Shown: positions 33,955 through 45,593, numbered from the stretch's first letter. The stretch is DNA of 64,000 nt from Gymnothorax reevesii (GCA_029721435.1 CM056574.1:70351501-70415500), one strand, 5' to 3'. Notes: generated by a model not told the origin, from the sequence alone. Translations and numbers: made by a program.

Positions 33955-34278
33955 TTGACCTCATATTCCGGCATATACATTAGCGTGGTTGGCAAGAACA
34001 AGTGTAAATTAATACAACAAAACAGGGGAAGTATGGCATCCAGCAGTTGTGGAACCGATTCGGCAGTCTCTGAATATGTGCAAAACCTTGACAGTACCTC
34101 AAAGGCAAGATATTTGTCTTGGCTTCAGTACAACGAAGGTCTGTGTAGGCTTCCGGATCCTTACGAGCTGAAAGGTTGGAGGAACGGCCCTTCTTTGGGT
34201 CTGGGTCGGCTGGATTATCACTTGATTTTCCGACATCGAACAGAAATTCATCATTTGTTGATCATCATTGATCAGTGA
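33955..34278 (+). CDS. Possible exon or relic of a mobile-element-like gene (uncertain)
   Basis: A 107-codon open frame. A better start is the internal methionine at 34033 (MASSSCGTDSAVSEYVQNLD). The stretch AVSEYVQNLDSTSKARYLSW and PDPYELKGWRNGPS resembles the short 'EYv..L....RYL.kl...n...DPYel....W' N-terminal module of multigene fish proteins that carry exonuclease-like (YqaJ) domains. Only this module is present and no downstream domain follows, so it would be an isolated first exon or a relic. It is antisense to the host gene. The assignment is tentative. Confidence 0.3.
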   Translation: MTSYSGIYISVVGKNKCKLIQQNRGSMASSSCGTDSAVSEYVQNLDSTSKARYLSWLQYNEGLCRLPDPYELKGWRNGPSLGLGRLDYHLIFRHRTEIHHLLIIIDQ

Positions 34279-35129
34279 AACTAATTCACAGTCGTACATT
34301 TACCAGAACGATTTTAAAAAGGGCCGCCAATATATTTTGGGGCGTTTTATTTGTGATAAGCAGGTTTGGAATTTATGATTAATATTTAATATCGTGAATG
34401 CATATACTGCGCATTCCCTAGCCACCTGGCGTGTCATCAGTAACAAAGTTGCCGCCATTACAGCAGCAGTGAACATTTAACTCCAAATTCTCTTGACTGG
34501 ATGTACGATGGACGTGTTTACATGCTTGAATATTTCTCTGGGTACCCAAAATTCAAGCCGAAAAAGTACTGATCTTAGTCGATACTGATGAAGATTGAAA
34601 ACTGAATTCTTTCCAAAACTAATATCAGAAGTGTCACTTAAATACTCACTATCAGAAAGTAAGGAACCTATCGAATTGCCCAACACAAAAAAGATTATTC
34701 CCTTGCCATGACCAAATAATAAAATGTAAAAACTTCGCAAAATGTCATGGTAGAAATGATGGAAAATAACTTGCGACTTACGACAGAAAATAAATAGTAC
34801 ACACACGCGAATGGGTCAACTGCATCCAGTTCTTTCATCGAATTGCATCAATTCAAGTGGATTTTTTCAGTTCTCGATCAGGAATACATAGGAAACGTAT
34901 TCCTAAACGCTTCACAAAACTATTTATGCAGTTAATACCGCTGCAACAGACTGGCATTATGATGAAAAGTGGAAGACAAATTTACTTCAACTATAAAATC
35001 AATGTCGTGTTGTGGCTTTTTGCCAACCGTGCTAGTCAACAAACCCGCTTGACCAGTTTCATGACATCACAAAAAGTATTGCCCCGGTACATTCAATAAA
35101 ATTTCTGGCTTGAACCCTGTATAAGTATA
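34279..35129. other. Intron sequence, no gene seen
   Basis: Unrecognised AT-rich sequence with a minus-strand open frame of 109 codons (34477-34806) that lacks any motif. Confidence 0.35.
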
Positions 35130-36887
35130 CAAGTGCTGGTCAACGAATTAGAATAATTTGAAATAGCGCAATCGTTAAATTTTCTTGATGCATTTTTTGT
35201 GCAGAAAGCAAATCAGGTGTTCACCGCGCCTGTCCTACTTGTTAGAGTATTCACAGAACTCGCTACCTGTTAAAAACTTTGCTCAGCAGAGCTTTCCAAA
35301 AGGCCCATTTAGGCCATTTAACTGCGACAATGTTGTTTTATTGAATTAGAATAATTGAGAAACCGTTTCACTGAATTAGAATAATTTTTATTATAATTAG
35401 AATCATCACTTTCTCAGTATTCTATGGCTGCCCCCTTGGTTTGTATGACTGCCTGAAGTCTCCGCAGCATCGATTTGACCAGCTTGTCACAAGTTTCCGC
35501 ACTCACAGCTTCCCAGGCAGTGGCGATGTTCTGCTTCAGTTGGTCCAGCGTAGTCGGCTTTCTGTCGCGAATTTTCCGCTTGACGATGGCCCAAAGGTTT
35601 TCAATAACATTGAGGTCAGGCGAGTTGGCCGGCCATGCCAAAACTTCAAGCTGTTTTTCGGCGAACCAATCTTTGGTCGACTTTGGCGCATGAGCCGGTG
35701 CAAGATCCTGTTGAAATATGAGGTCTTCTTCGCCAAACTGTCCCTCAACAGTCGGAATCAGGAACGTTTCCAGAACATCTCGGTATACGGCAGCCTTGGC
35801 AGTCTTCTTGAGGAAGCAGAGTTTCCCTACACCCCAAGCGGGCATGCATCCCCAGACCATAACGCTCTGGGGAGACTTGACGCATCTTTTTACGCACTCG
35901 TGGTTGTAGGTTTCGCCACCACAACGCTAGACACGAGGCCCTTGGTGACCGAAGGAGATGCCAAAGCGTAATTCGTCACTGAAGACCACTTTCTGCCAGT
36001 CTTCAGCAGTCCACTCGCCGTGTTCTTTGGCCCACTTCAGCCGTTTCTCCATTTGTTTCTTGTTCAGCATCGGTTTTTCCTGCTGGAACGCGAGATTTGA
36101 AGCCGAGTTCGCGCAGACGACGGTAAGTGGTTGATCTCCAGAAGTAAGCACCGGTCTGCTCGTTCCACAAGTCGCTGAGCTCAGAAGTGGACTTGAACCG
36201 GTTGCTGACTGCGATCTTTCTCTGCTGCTTGTTGTCACGAGCAGAAGTTTTTTGGATGCCGGAACAGTTGGTGCGCTTGCTGCAGTCTTTCTTTAGAGCT
36301 TTGCAGATGGAAGACTGGCTGATGCCGAGCTGCTCAGCAATTTTAGTTTGGGTCAAGGCTTGTTAGCGAAGGGCTTGAATTTGAGTCACTATTCCCGTTG
36401 AGAGGTCGCGCTGCTTACCCATGATTGATTTTACAACTTAGAAATTCTACTCAACCCTGACTTTATACTGCACAGTGAACACTCTTCACAGAAAACAAAA
36501 ATTCGAGCACTTATTCTAATTCAATGAAATGACTTATGAATTATTCTAATTCAATGAAACTTCAGGCAGTCATACAAACCAAGGGGGCAGCCATAGAATA
36601 CTGAGAAAGTGATGATTCTAATTATAATAAAAATTATTCTAATTCAGTGAAACGGTTTCTCAATTATTCTAATTCAATAAAACAACATTGTCACAGTTAA
36701 ATGGCCTAAATGGGCCTTTTGGAAAGCTCAGCTGAGCAAATTTTTTACAGGTAGCGAGTTCTGTGATTACTCTAACAAGTAGGACAGGCGCGGTGAAAAC
36801 CTGATTTGCTTTCTGCACAAAAAATGCATCAAGAAAATTTTACGATTGCACTATTTCAAATTATTCTAATTCGTTGACCAGCACTTG
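35130..36887 (-). mobile_element. Tc1/mariner element with unusually long terminal repeats
   Basis: The ends CAAGTGCTGGTCAACGAATT at 35130 and AATTCGTTGACCAGCACTTG ending at 36887 are flanked by TA (35128-35129, 36888-36889). The inverted repeats extend about 330 bp, 35130-35460 against 36558-36887, and include the last 45 or so coding bases of the transposase. AATTAGAATAATT words recur inside each repeat. Length is 1758 bp. Confidence 0.95.
35414..36422 (-). pseudogene. Tc1-family transposase, one stop and one frameshift
   Basis: The ATG at 36420-36422 (MGKQRDLSTGIVTQIQALR) is followed by TAA at about 36363-36365. The frame continues through the helix-turn-helix TKIAEQLGISQSSICKALKK. It shifts near 36200 and resumes with KRLKWAKEHGEWTAEDWQKV and FSDELRF (first aspartate). 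It breaks near 35925 and resumes with MVWGCMPAWGVGK, FQQDLAPAHAPKS (second aspartate) and NSPDLNVIENLWAIVKRKIR (glutamate). The final codons QAVIQTKGAAIEY lie inside the terminal repeat. The catalytic residues survive but the gene is broken. Confidence 0.9.
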
Positions 36888-37049
36888 TATAGCATGTTTA
36901 TGTGCGTGTATTCACTCACCAGCAGAACAAGGAACTCTGTTGTGCTGTGCATGTACAGAGTTTGCGTGACCGTGTATGAAGTGTGCGTGTAAAGTGTGTG
37001 TGTGTATGACAGTGTATGTAATATGTGCATATATAGAATGTGTGTGCAC

Positions 37050-37215
37050 CTCTCTCCAGTGCGGTAAGGAACTCTCGGTTGCGCTGCAGTTCCCTCATGA
37101 ACTCTTCGTTTTGCAGGAATAGGGCAATGCGCTCGTCTTCCAGGTACTGTTTTAACTTCCTGTCTTGCTCGGTCACCCCGCCCACCGGCCCAGCACCACC
37201 CTCAGACCCAGCCAG
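37050..37215 (-). CDS. CUEDC1: CUEDC1-like exon with the ERIALFLQNEEFMREL motif
   Basis: The acceptor (TGTCTGTCATTCCGCAG) ends at 37216. The 166-bp exon starts in phase 0 and ends in phase 1 at GAGAGAG before GTGCAC. It encodes LAGSEGGAGPVGGVTEQDRK, then LKQYLEDERIALFLQNEEFM and RELQRNREFLTALER. The second half is the strongly conserved core that identifies CUEDC1; the glycine-rich start is variable. The next exon downstream is 10.7 kb away, with three Tc1 elements, a SINE and a solo LTR between. No upstream exon was recognised from 37216 to 64000. Confidence 0.92.
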
Positions 37216-37375
37216 CTGCGGAATGACAGACAGAGAGGAAGAGGAGGAGGAGGAAGGCTGGGAGAGGTTGCTTTGGGATTTCTGGGGGGGGGTGGAGAGG
37301 ATGTGAGAGAGAAGGGGGGGAGAGAAGAACAATGTCAAAGTAAATGACTTTCAGTCAAGGATTAGTGTTACCTAA

Positions 37376-37535
37376 CAGCACACCACAACAAAGCAAAGCA
37401 CATCACAGCACAGCATAACACAGCTTAAAAACACAGCGAATTTTAGCACGGCATAGCAAAGCATAGTGCACCACAGCAAAACATAATGTAGCGTAATACA
37501 AAATAGCATAGTACAGAATAGTACAGCATAGCTTG
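37376..37535. repeat. Degenerate short tandem repeat (ACAGCATAGC-like)
   Basis: About 160 bp of five- to ten-base words such as CACAGCA, CATAGCA and GCATAGT. Old and irregular. The Cys/Leu-rich minus-strand frame over it is compositional. Confidence 0.75.
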
Positions 37536-37859
37536 AAATAAGGGCTGTCCAGGACAAAAACAAATTTTGGCCATTTTTTCCCCCAAATTTTTCAATTGGT
37601 CAAAATTGTTGGAATTCGTTCAGAGCCTCCTCCTCATGCTGGCAGATATTGCCATTGCACTTGTGAAGTTGAAGTTTGTTTACACAATAGGCAAATTCTT
37701 TCCTTTGACCAAAGCAAAACACATTTTAACATTCTAATGCAGTGTATGTTCCATTTTATAAACCTGGTTGGTCTCATAAAGATTTTAAATGTTTTTAGCA
37801 GAAGTATTGTTTCATCGTAGACTACAATAATCTAGAGGTCTAAAACTCTCATGCACAGT

Positions 37860-37985
37860 GTCTCTCATATAGATGCAAAGTGGAAAAAACATTAGAGTAA
37901 GATCAAAAAGTTTTTTTTTCCAATAGATGCTAAGTGGAAATAACATAACATACAAAGTAGGATCAAAAAGTTTTTTTTTCTCCAT
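37860..37985. repeat. Two-copy direct repeat of about 62 bp
   Basis: ATAGATGCAAAGTGGAAA ... AAGATCAAAAAGTTTTTTTTTCC and ATAGATGCTAAGTGGAAA ... AGGATCAAAAAGTTTTTTTTTCTCC lie head to tail. Confidence 0.8.
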
Positions 37986-38275
37986 AAAGGCCATTAATTC
38001 TTTATAGTTTAATTCTTAGCTTTTATTTCCCATTTAAATATCAGGTGACAGACCATCGCAACAGACCACTGAAACAGATGCCCCATTTTTCCACATTAAA
38101 TGAAACCAGAGTACCAAGTAAACCAGTAGAGGTGTGCTTCGAGTCTAACTATATTTAAGGGAACCTAATATACTATTTTTTCAAGTTTAGATTTTGGTCT
38201 TTGACTCCCCTAGAGTACTCCTGGTCAAGCAAAGTAAAAAAAAAAAAAGGGTACTTCTTTTCCGTGCATGCCTCC

Positions 38276-38604
38276 TGTATGCTTCACCCCAGGAATGACA
38301 TGGTTGACACGCTAAGATTTAATTGAGGAGTTTACCGCGTGTTGCGTAAGAAATCCACGGACGTCTTCGTTGCGTTAAAAGAAAGGGTATTACCTTTATT
38401 AATGTATCCAACAAAGCCAAAAAATCCACCATCAGACAGCATGGCAAACTTGGCATGGCAAACTTGCCCTTCCGGGGTCAACACCTAACCACCACCATTA
38501 GTTTCCTGCCTATAAACCTAAAAGCACGTGTACAGGTAATGGCGCCGCCCAGTGTACAACCTGACCACTACACCTTGACTGTCGCAGCACATTTGGCTGC
38601 TCCA
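38276..38604 (-). repeat. BEL/Pao 3' LTR
   Basis: On the plus strand it runs from TGTATGCTTCACCCCAGGAA to CATTTGGCTGCTCCA. It matches 51801-52139 closely, differing by scattered substitutions and a deletion near 38460. The element is on the minus strand, so this is the 3' copy. Confidence 0.95.
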
Positions 38605-38984
38605 CACCAGTCCCTAATTGTTAATGGCAGGCAGACATAACAATCCAACAAAATAAAAGTGTGTGTGTGTATATATAAAAATATATATATATAAAATACA
38701 AAAAAAATTGACAGAAAATATTGCAATGAACCAGTATATAAACTTAACACTTAAAAGACACATTCAAATTTCATGTACCAAACATAACTTTGTTACAGGC
38801 CTCTCAATAACATTAGATTTAGTTTGTAATCTCACTGAACGTACATGTCGAGAAAGACCTCAAGAAATTGCCCAAAATGGCCAAGAACCCCGCGGGGCAG
38901 AAGAATCCATCACTACTAGTGTCACCCATGCTCAAGTTTCTTCTCTTTTGATTCCACTTTTGCCTCTCTTGGAGTAGGGGCAAG
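38605..38984 (-). other. BEL/Pao 3' untranslated region
   Basis: Between the LTR and the integrase end; holds a (TG)n(TA)n microsatellite at 38660-38692 and no coding motif. Confidence 0.6.
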
Positions 38985-41900
38985 TACTCTCGGACCCAAC
39001 TCTTCCAGAAAAGATCCGCAATGTACTAAATCTGCCTCAATCGCCTTTTCATATGTTAGTCATGAGGTCCAAACACCCCAGGTGGAAAGGCTGGCTTCCC
39101 TTTCAAAAGCAGCAGATGATTAGGAGTGAGAGGCTCCAAGTCATTGGGATCATTTGAAAGCTGAGTGATTGGCCGGTCATTAAGAATGGCTTCTACTTCA
39201 CAGAGCACTGTGTGCAGCCCATCATCATCCTGTTTCTGTTAGCACAGGACAGAGGTGAGGACCTTCCTCACGAGGCGAATCATCCATTCTCATGCACCAC
39301 AATGATGTGAACCTGCTGGTGGATTGAACTTCAAGCGGATTCCGACCTGAGAAAGGCTTTTTTTGGATATAGTCATGGTTCAAATCAGCAACGGCCACCC
39401 TCAGCTCTGGTTCTGCCCCACTGAAATTGGTGCCATTGTCAGATATTAACTGCGCAACTTGACCCCTCCTGCTGATAAATTGGCGCGAGGGATTAATGCA
39501 AGCATCGGTTTCCAAGGACGCCGCTACCTCCAAATGGACAGCTCTGCTTGCCATACATGTGAATATAGCTCTGTAACACTTACAGGTTGTTCTTCCCCTC
39601 TTTACTTCCACAGGGCCAAAATAATCCACTCCTGTATTGATGAATGGTGGTAGGTCGGGAAGAATTCGCACCTTAGGAAGGTCTGCCATCTTCTGTTCTA
39701 TTGCTCTTCCATTATAGCGCCTACAGAACCCACACTCACCGATGACCTTTCGTACAGCCGAGTTGGCGTTAGTGATCCAAAACCTTTTTCTTACAGCAGC
39801 CAGCGTGTGACAGTGTCCACTATGGCCCAGATTCTGATGCACATCCTTGAGTATAAGTGTAGAGATATGCGGATCCTTTGACAGTAGGATTGGATGTTTA
39901 ATATCCTCAGGCATAGCTCCTTTACTCAGTCTCCCTCCAACTCTTAGTTTGTATATAGAACTCTGGTGACTCACTGTGGCTTTACTGGATGACAGAGCAG
40001 CAATCTCATCGCTGAATCTTATTCTTTGAGAGTAGCGTACAATGGCCACTTCAGCTCCCAGCAGCTCATCTACTGTTAGAGCATGACTCCAAGAGGTGAC
40101 TTTAGCCATTTGCATTGCAGCTCCCATGAAACTAGCCAAATGAGTCATCTTCAGATTGTCAGCTATAGCAGCCTCCTCTTGCCTTCGCAGGCACTTTTGT
40201 TCCAGTAATATAGCCTTCAATCTGAGGAGCCAAGCAACTGCAATCTTGAGGCGCCTCCAATCAGAGAAGTAAAGGATGAGCTGACTTGTGGGACTGATCT
40301 TATCATTAGTATTGATGGCATTTATGATAACCTCTCGTGTCACCTCCAGATCATTGGTATCCACTGAAATGTCCAACACCAAATCCACTCCAAGGCCACT
40401 CCTCTTCCGTTTTCAGAAGAAATGCCGGTCCTTCAATCCATCGGTCATTCTTTAGCAGATCTACAACTTTAAGTCCTTTTGACACATCATCTGCTGGATT
40501 GTCCTTGGTATGGACGTGTCGCCACTGAGCTGGTTCAGATGCTTCTCTGATGGTCGAGATTCTATTTGCCTCTAATGTTTGAAAACGTTCATCTTCATTG
40601 TAAATATATTTCAGCACTGAAGTGCTGTCTGTCCAAAATATGGAGCTGTCCAGCTGAAGCTTAAGCTCTGCCCTTAACATCAAATCAACTTTGATGGTAA
40701 GGACAGCTGCAGTCAACTCCAACCAAGGAATAGTAACCACTTTCAGTGGAGTCACTTAGGCCTTTCCACGCAAAAAGCAAACTTGAATGTCCACAGATTG
40801 GCTCACCATGCAGATGTATGATGCAGCTCCATAGCCAGCTCCACTGACATCTGCAAAGTGGTGCAACTGAACATGCTTGATCACACCAAACCCTTCAGGC
40901 TTGAGGTACCTGGTGACACTGAATGTTGCCAATCGATATAAGTCCTTTAACCACTCTTTCCATTGATGCAAGATGTCACTTGGCAGATCATCATCCCAAC
41001 CATATCTACGTGTACAGAGTTCTTGCTGCATCATTTTAGCACGTAGAGTAACTGGTGCAAGGAAACCGAGAGGGTCGTACACCGTGCTGGTGAGTGACAA
41101 CATACCACGTCTAGCAAGAGGCTGCTGTTTCATCTCCATCTTGAACTTGGAAGAGTCAGTCTGCACACACCACTGAAGACCTAAAGCTCTTTCTATTGGG
41201 AGTTTGTCACGATCCAAGTCCAACTCCTTTAAGTCTTGAGCTCTTTGCTCAGTTTCAATAGCTTGTAAAACACATCGACTGTTGCTAATCCATTTTTCCA
41301 AAAGGAAACCCCCCTTTGAGCACAGAGTAGTAAGCTCTTTGATCATTTGGATTGCATCTTTGATTGTAACTGAGCTCTTCAAGCAGTCGTCCACATAAAA
41401 GTTTTGTTTAACAGCTTGCAGTACTTCAGATGAACACTCAGACTGATTATTATCAGCGGTTTTCCTTAGTGCATATGCCGCACAACTGGGGGAGGAGACC
41501 GCGCCGAACAGGTGTACAGTCATCCGATATTCCACAAGGTCCTTTGCGCCACCAGAGAAAGCAAAGAAAATCTCAGTCTTCTTCAGCAACCTTCACCTGG
41601 TGGAACATGGCTTTAATGTCCCCCAGAATGCAACGCTCTCTTCTCTAAAATGAGTAAGCACTCCAAGCAACGAATTAGTGAGATTGGGACCCTGCAGGAG
41701 TTCACCATTCAAGCATACCTCTTGGAAGGAGACCCCACAATCAAACACGACCCGAAGGGAACCCTTTCTTGGATGGCGGACCCCATGATGTGGGATGTAC
41801 CACACCTTCCCTTTCTCCTCAGACAGCTGTTGTGGTGGTACCTGCTCTGCGTACCTGTTCTTGATGAGCTTATTCATATATTCTGCATATTCTTGATGGA

Positions 41901-42967
41901 GGGCTTTATCTTTGAGGAACCTTTTCTTTAAACCCTGCATCCTTTGCTTAGCAACTGCAAAGTTGTCAGGCAAAAAGACCTCTTTCCTCTTGAAAGGCAG
42001 TTTGAGACAATATTTCCCACTCTGAAGTGTGGCTCATTTCTCCAAGATCTCTAGAAACCTGTGATCTTCTCTGGACATTTCTTTTTCCTCAAGAAGCCTT
42101 TTATTAAACGCATGGTTATACTGGTCAGTCATTATTTTTTCCAATTTACACAAAGAAATCCTGTTCACTGTAGCAGAGGGAAGTTGTTGCTCCACAGCAT
42201 CATCCTGTCTAGTCAAGGGACCATTAATAGCCCATCCAAGCAGTGTCGTGATAGCATATGGATCATTCCCATAGCTGTTGATGACCTCCCAGGGTTCCAG
42301 TATTTTTGGAGCGTTGGCACCTATTAGGAGATCGACATTTGCCTTTTTGCTTGGAATATGCACCTCTGACAGATGGCTACCATTTGGCTAATTCCTCAGA
42401 GTTCACCATATCGCCTACAGTGACTGGCATTTCCTTCTGTGTAAGGACCTCTGGAAGTAGATGGAATTCATCGCTGTCTAGACCAGTAATCTCCAGATCA
42501 GTCAGGAAAAAAGCTGAAACAATTTTTTCTTGTCCCATTGTCCGTAGCAGAAAGTTGGTTCTTTTGCCTGGAATATTCAATTTTTGCATTAGATGTTCCG
42601 AGCAGAAAGTAGCCGAACTGCCAGCGTCCAAGAAGGCGTATGTAGTTACGACATGACTTCCCTTAGCCGATTTCACTTTTACAGGTAAAATGGACAATGC
42701 ACAACGATCCTGACTGGCCCCTGTATGGCCACAGAGATTTTTGAGTGAAGTTGACTGATCACTGAATTGTTCGTTGGATTGTTCCTAAATTACAGCAAGA
42801 CCATCTCCGACCCCTATGTGGCCACGGGGCTCCTTTAATGAAGTTGACCGGTTAAACCTTTCTATTGATTGTTGTTGAGCTACATAACGTCTCTTAATAT
42901 GAAGCACAGTAGGATGAGTTTGACCACAAACCTTACAAGTTAAGCGCTGATCACAATTTCGGCTCAA
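38985..42967 (-). pseudogene. BEL/Pao pol: protease, reverse transcriptase, RNase H, integrase (broken)
   Basis: Reading from 42967 down: CCHC-like knuckle (CKVCGQTHPTVLH); aspartic protease region with AFLDAGSSATFCSE (DAGS in place of DSGS); a linker with VDLLIGANAPKILE; the reverse transcriptase start PHHGVRHPRKGSLRVVFDCG; the catalytic FYVDDCLKS near 41400; the Pao-type connection YDPLGFLAPVTLRAKMM; RNase H with IPWLELTAAVL, FWTDSTSVLKYI and HVHTKDNPAD; and integrase with an HHCC finger (H-H around 39830, CGFCRRY), VDYFGPVEVKRG, SDNGTNFSG and, past a frameshift, CEVEAILNDRP near 39200. The order is that of BEL/Pao. At least five frame breaks. Confidence 0.92.
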
Positions 42968-43028
42968 GTGCCCTGGACATAAGCACGCAAAGCAAATTCC
43001 TCTTTCCTTTAGGAAGCTAATCCTTTCC

Positions 43029-43686
43029 TTATTTTTCCATTTTCTGGAACTGTTCGCTCTCTTTCAAAGTGTGACTCAGCACACAGCAGGGACATTCAAC
43101 GCCCTCAGGTGTCTCTGGATCAGAAGCTGTTTGAGGTAATCCTTCTGTCAACTCCATAGACGTTACTGTGGTAGCAAAAACATTTCCTTTCACTCGATCT
43201 CTAAGTTGTGACTGAAGCTTCGTGGTGACATTCCTTCCTAATACAGCACCAGCTGACTGCTCCTGTATATCACCAAACAATGGATCAGTGAGAATTTTAG
43301 CACGTCTTTCGATGAATGTCACCAAATTGACAAAATGAGCTCTGTTGTTAGTGGTCTCCATTATTTTGTTTGCTTTCATACTCCATTGCTCCCTCATTTT
43401 GTTCACTGGTATATTCAGTTCCTGTACGTAAGGCAAATCTTCTATTACATTCTCCTATTACATCCTCGCAAGAATAAGCTGTAATCTTGAAGAGATTTAG
43501 CATCCTAAGATCTTATAGGTTGCCATGCCAAGGCCCTTTCCATATAGGCAGCAGCAATTTTGTATGAATTCCCAAAATGTTCTTGTAAAATAGTCTTTGC
43601 TACAGTATAGCCTTGCTCCGGGGCCATGTGCTTACAGCCAGGCACCAATTCTTGTGGCCGTCCTCTTGTAAATTGCTCTAAATATA
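43029..43686 (-). pseudogene. BEL/Pao gag, C-terminal segment
   Basis: Two pieces, 43686 down to 43505 and 43436 down to 43029, in different frames. The first has YLEQFTRGRPQELVPGCKHM and KTILQEHFGNSYKIAAAYME. The second has MREQWSMKANKIMETTNNRA and FVNLVTFIERRAKILTDPLF. Both are characteristic of the gag-like region of Pao elements. The upstream end is cut by the Tc1 insertion at 43687. Confidence 0.85.
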
Positions 43687-45178
43687 CTGAGTACAAATGA
43701 AAACACACCACTGGAAAAAAGTCAATATTTAAGGTCAAATGAACTTCAATATAATTTTTATACAACAACAACAACACTACAGTGACGTCACCCGACATGC
43801 CAGGTGCAAGAAATGCGAGAATTTCAAGTTAACTGTAACGCTAGGCAATTTTTTGCAAAAACGCAACATCTTGCACGCACACCACGGGAAAAATGAATTT
43901 CACTCTGAATTTGTGACACATTGCCGTTAAAAGCATGTGAATCCGAATAAAATTTCACTTCTTCACAGACACTTGTGAAACGTCGACACTGTGCCGCGAC
44001 TTACAGCCCCTGAACGGGAACGTGCCATAGGGATGCTTCGAATTGGCGCCAGCACCAGGGAAATTGCCAGACGACTACACTACGCACACACAACGATCGC
44101 AAGACTCCAGCAAAGGTTTCTGCAAACGGGGAGCACTCGGGACTGTCCTCGACCGGGTCAACAACGTGTGACAACGGCACGTCAGGACCGTGAGATCGTA
44201 CGGGACCGAACACTACCAGCGACAAGAACGGCTGCTCAAGTCCAAGGACGACGTGGATTCATTCACCCCAACACTGTACGGAACCGTCTGCGAGCTGAAG
44301 GCTTGCGTGCACGACGTCCTTATTTCGGCCCCATATTGACGGATCGTCACCGAAACCAGCGTCTACTGTGGGCAAACAGGCACCAGAATTGGTGACTATG
44401 ACAATGGCACGGTGTCATCCTTTCTGACGAGTCACGATTTCACTTAAGGAACCCAGATGGCCATATACGTGTTTGGCGGAGACGTGGTGAACATTATTAC
44501 GCCGATTGTGTCGTTCAAACGGACCGTTGGGGTGGTGGCAGCGTTATGGTGTGGGGTGGAATAAGCTACCGTCACAGAACCCCTCTCCATACCTGCAGAG
44601 GAAGGGTGAACGCCGTCTACTACCGGGACCAGGTGCTGCAGAACCATGTTGTGCCATTCATCAACCAACACCACGATGTCCACACGTTCCAACAGGACAA
44701 CGCTAGGGCACACACTGCAAGGGTGTCCATGCAGTATCTTGCACAGCAGAACATCCCCGTGCTTCAGTGGCCAGCTCCGTCACCCGACCTCTCCCCTATC
44801 GAGCACTTATGGGATGAAATTGGACGACGTCTTTCACGTCGACGCCAGATGGACAACATCCGAAAACTTGAGGTTGCCCTTGCTCAGGAGTGGAATGCTA
44901 TCCCTCAGATCACTATCCAGAGACTGATCAACTCCATGCGACGACGATGCACCGCATGTGTCAATCACAAATGGCGGTCACACCCGTTATTGACTTTCCT
45001 GTTTGACCCCTACACCAGTTTAACCTCTCTCGCACATTATCGTGAATGAAATTGAATGATGTTTACATGTCTTCTTAAATCATTCATTATCTCAAATGCA
45101 TCATACGTATATACTTCACATATCAATCCGTGGAGCTATTCCAGATTTCGTGAGTGGTGCGTTTTCATTTGTACTCAG
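43687..45178 (+). mobile_element. Tc1/mariner element inserted in BEL gag
   Basis: The ends CTGAGTACAAATGAAAACAC at 43687 and GTTTTCATTTGTACTCAG ending at 45178 are inverted copies. TA precedes the left end; the right flank reads TT, so one duplication copy has mutated. Gag reads on both sides (LEQFTRGRPQEL before it and FDGEPLQYKAFIKAFEQG-like sequence after it). Length is 1492 bp. The transposase is on the plus strand, opposite to gag. Confidence 0.92.
43991..45049 (+). pseudogene. Tc1-family transposase with two internal stops
   Basis: One frame from 43991 to 45049 with only two interruptions, TGA at 44393-44395 and 44399-44401. The start codon position reads GTG (PRLTAPERERAIGMLRIGAS). 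It keeps the helix-turn-helix TREIARRLHYAHTTIARLQQ, the linker CPRPGQQRV, SDESRFHLRN, FQQDNARAH and SPDLSPIEHLWDE, a full D-D-E set. Both stops fit CGA to TGA changes. It continues past the usual end with KWRSHPLLTFLF. A near-intact but dead gene. Confidence 0.92.
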
Positions 45179-45587
45179 TTTAGTATAAACAATCTACTTT
45201 CCCAGCCTTTTCTTCTACTCCTTGTTCAAAGGCCTTAATAAATGCCTTATACTGGAGGGGCTCTCCATCAAATGTAGGAATTTCTCGGGGTGGCAATGAG
45301 GAAGCATGCTATTGTCACAAAAGAGCAGCAGTTATATCAATTTGCATCTGCGTGATGGACAAGAGGTCACTAGACGAATACTGACCAGTTTGATGGAGTG
45401 AAAATGGTCTTTGATTATCCTCCAGCGGTGTTACTGATGGGCGGCAACATTGTACCCCTCCCAAAATTCCTTGCTCTCGTTCATTCAGGCTGCACCACTG
45501 CCTTGTAGTGGCCATGCTTTGGTATTCTGCTTCCTTTCTCCATGCATCCAATGGAGGTGGGTCATTACATGATGACAATTCCTTTGA
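45179..45587 (-). pseudogene. BEL/Pao gag, middle segment between two nested elements
   Basis: The minus strand starts after the Harbinger junction with LSKELSSCNDPPPLDAWRKE. It continues through QTGQYSSSDLLSITQMQIDI and then, after a stop, PREIPTFDGEPLQYKAFIKA and FEQG. The last phrase is the signature of the Pao gag core. A plus-strand-oriented Tc1 cuts it at 45178. Confidence 0.82.
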
Positions 45588-45593
45588 CAGGAG

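Larger units (their letters stand above)
12627..37215 (-). other. CUEDC1: CUEDC1-like gene, 3' part (five exons on the minus strand)
   Basis: Five exons read on the minus strand: 37050-37215, 26251-26325, 23884-23973, 22919-23012 and probably 12627-12711. All introns are GT-AG and all phases match (phase 1, phase 1, phase 1, phase 2). The joined protein has the landmarks YLEDERIALFLQNEEFMREL, then ALFRDKLKHMGK, then STRKKLFEIARGFSEKTK, in the order known for the C-terminal half of vertebrate CUE domain-containing protein 1. The ubiquitin-binding CUE domain is N-terminal and is not in the window, so upstream exons must lie above 64000. All transposons between 12712 and 37049 are intronic insertions. 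Confidence 0.85.

Noticed and set aside
35441..35971. Plus-strand frame of 176 codons.
   Set aside because: It is the shadow of a Tc1 transposase whose motifs are on the minus strand.
36916..37338. Reading 36916-37338 as one 140-codon protein.
   Set aside because: Only 37050-37215 is bounded by splice sites and conserved; the two ends are intron sequence read through.
38663..38977. Plus-strand frame of 104 codons inside the BEL/Pao element.
   Set aside because: It lies antisense to the element's 3' untranslated region, starts in a microsatellite, and has no motif.
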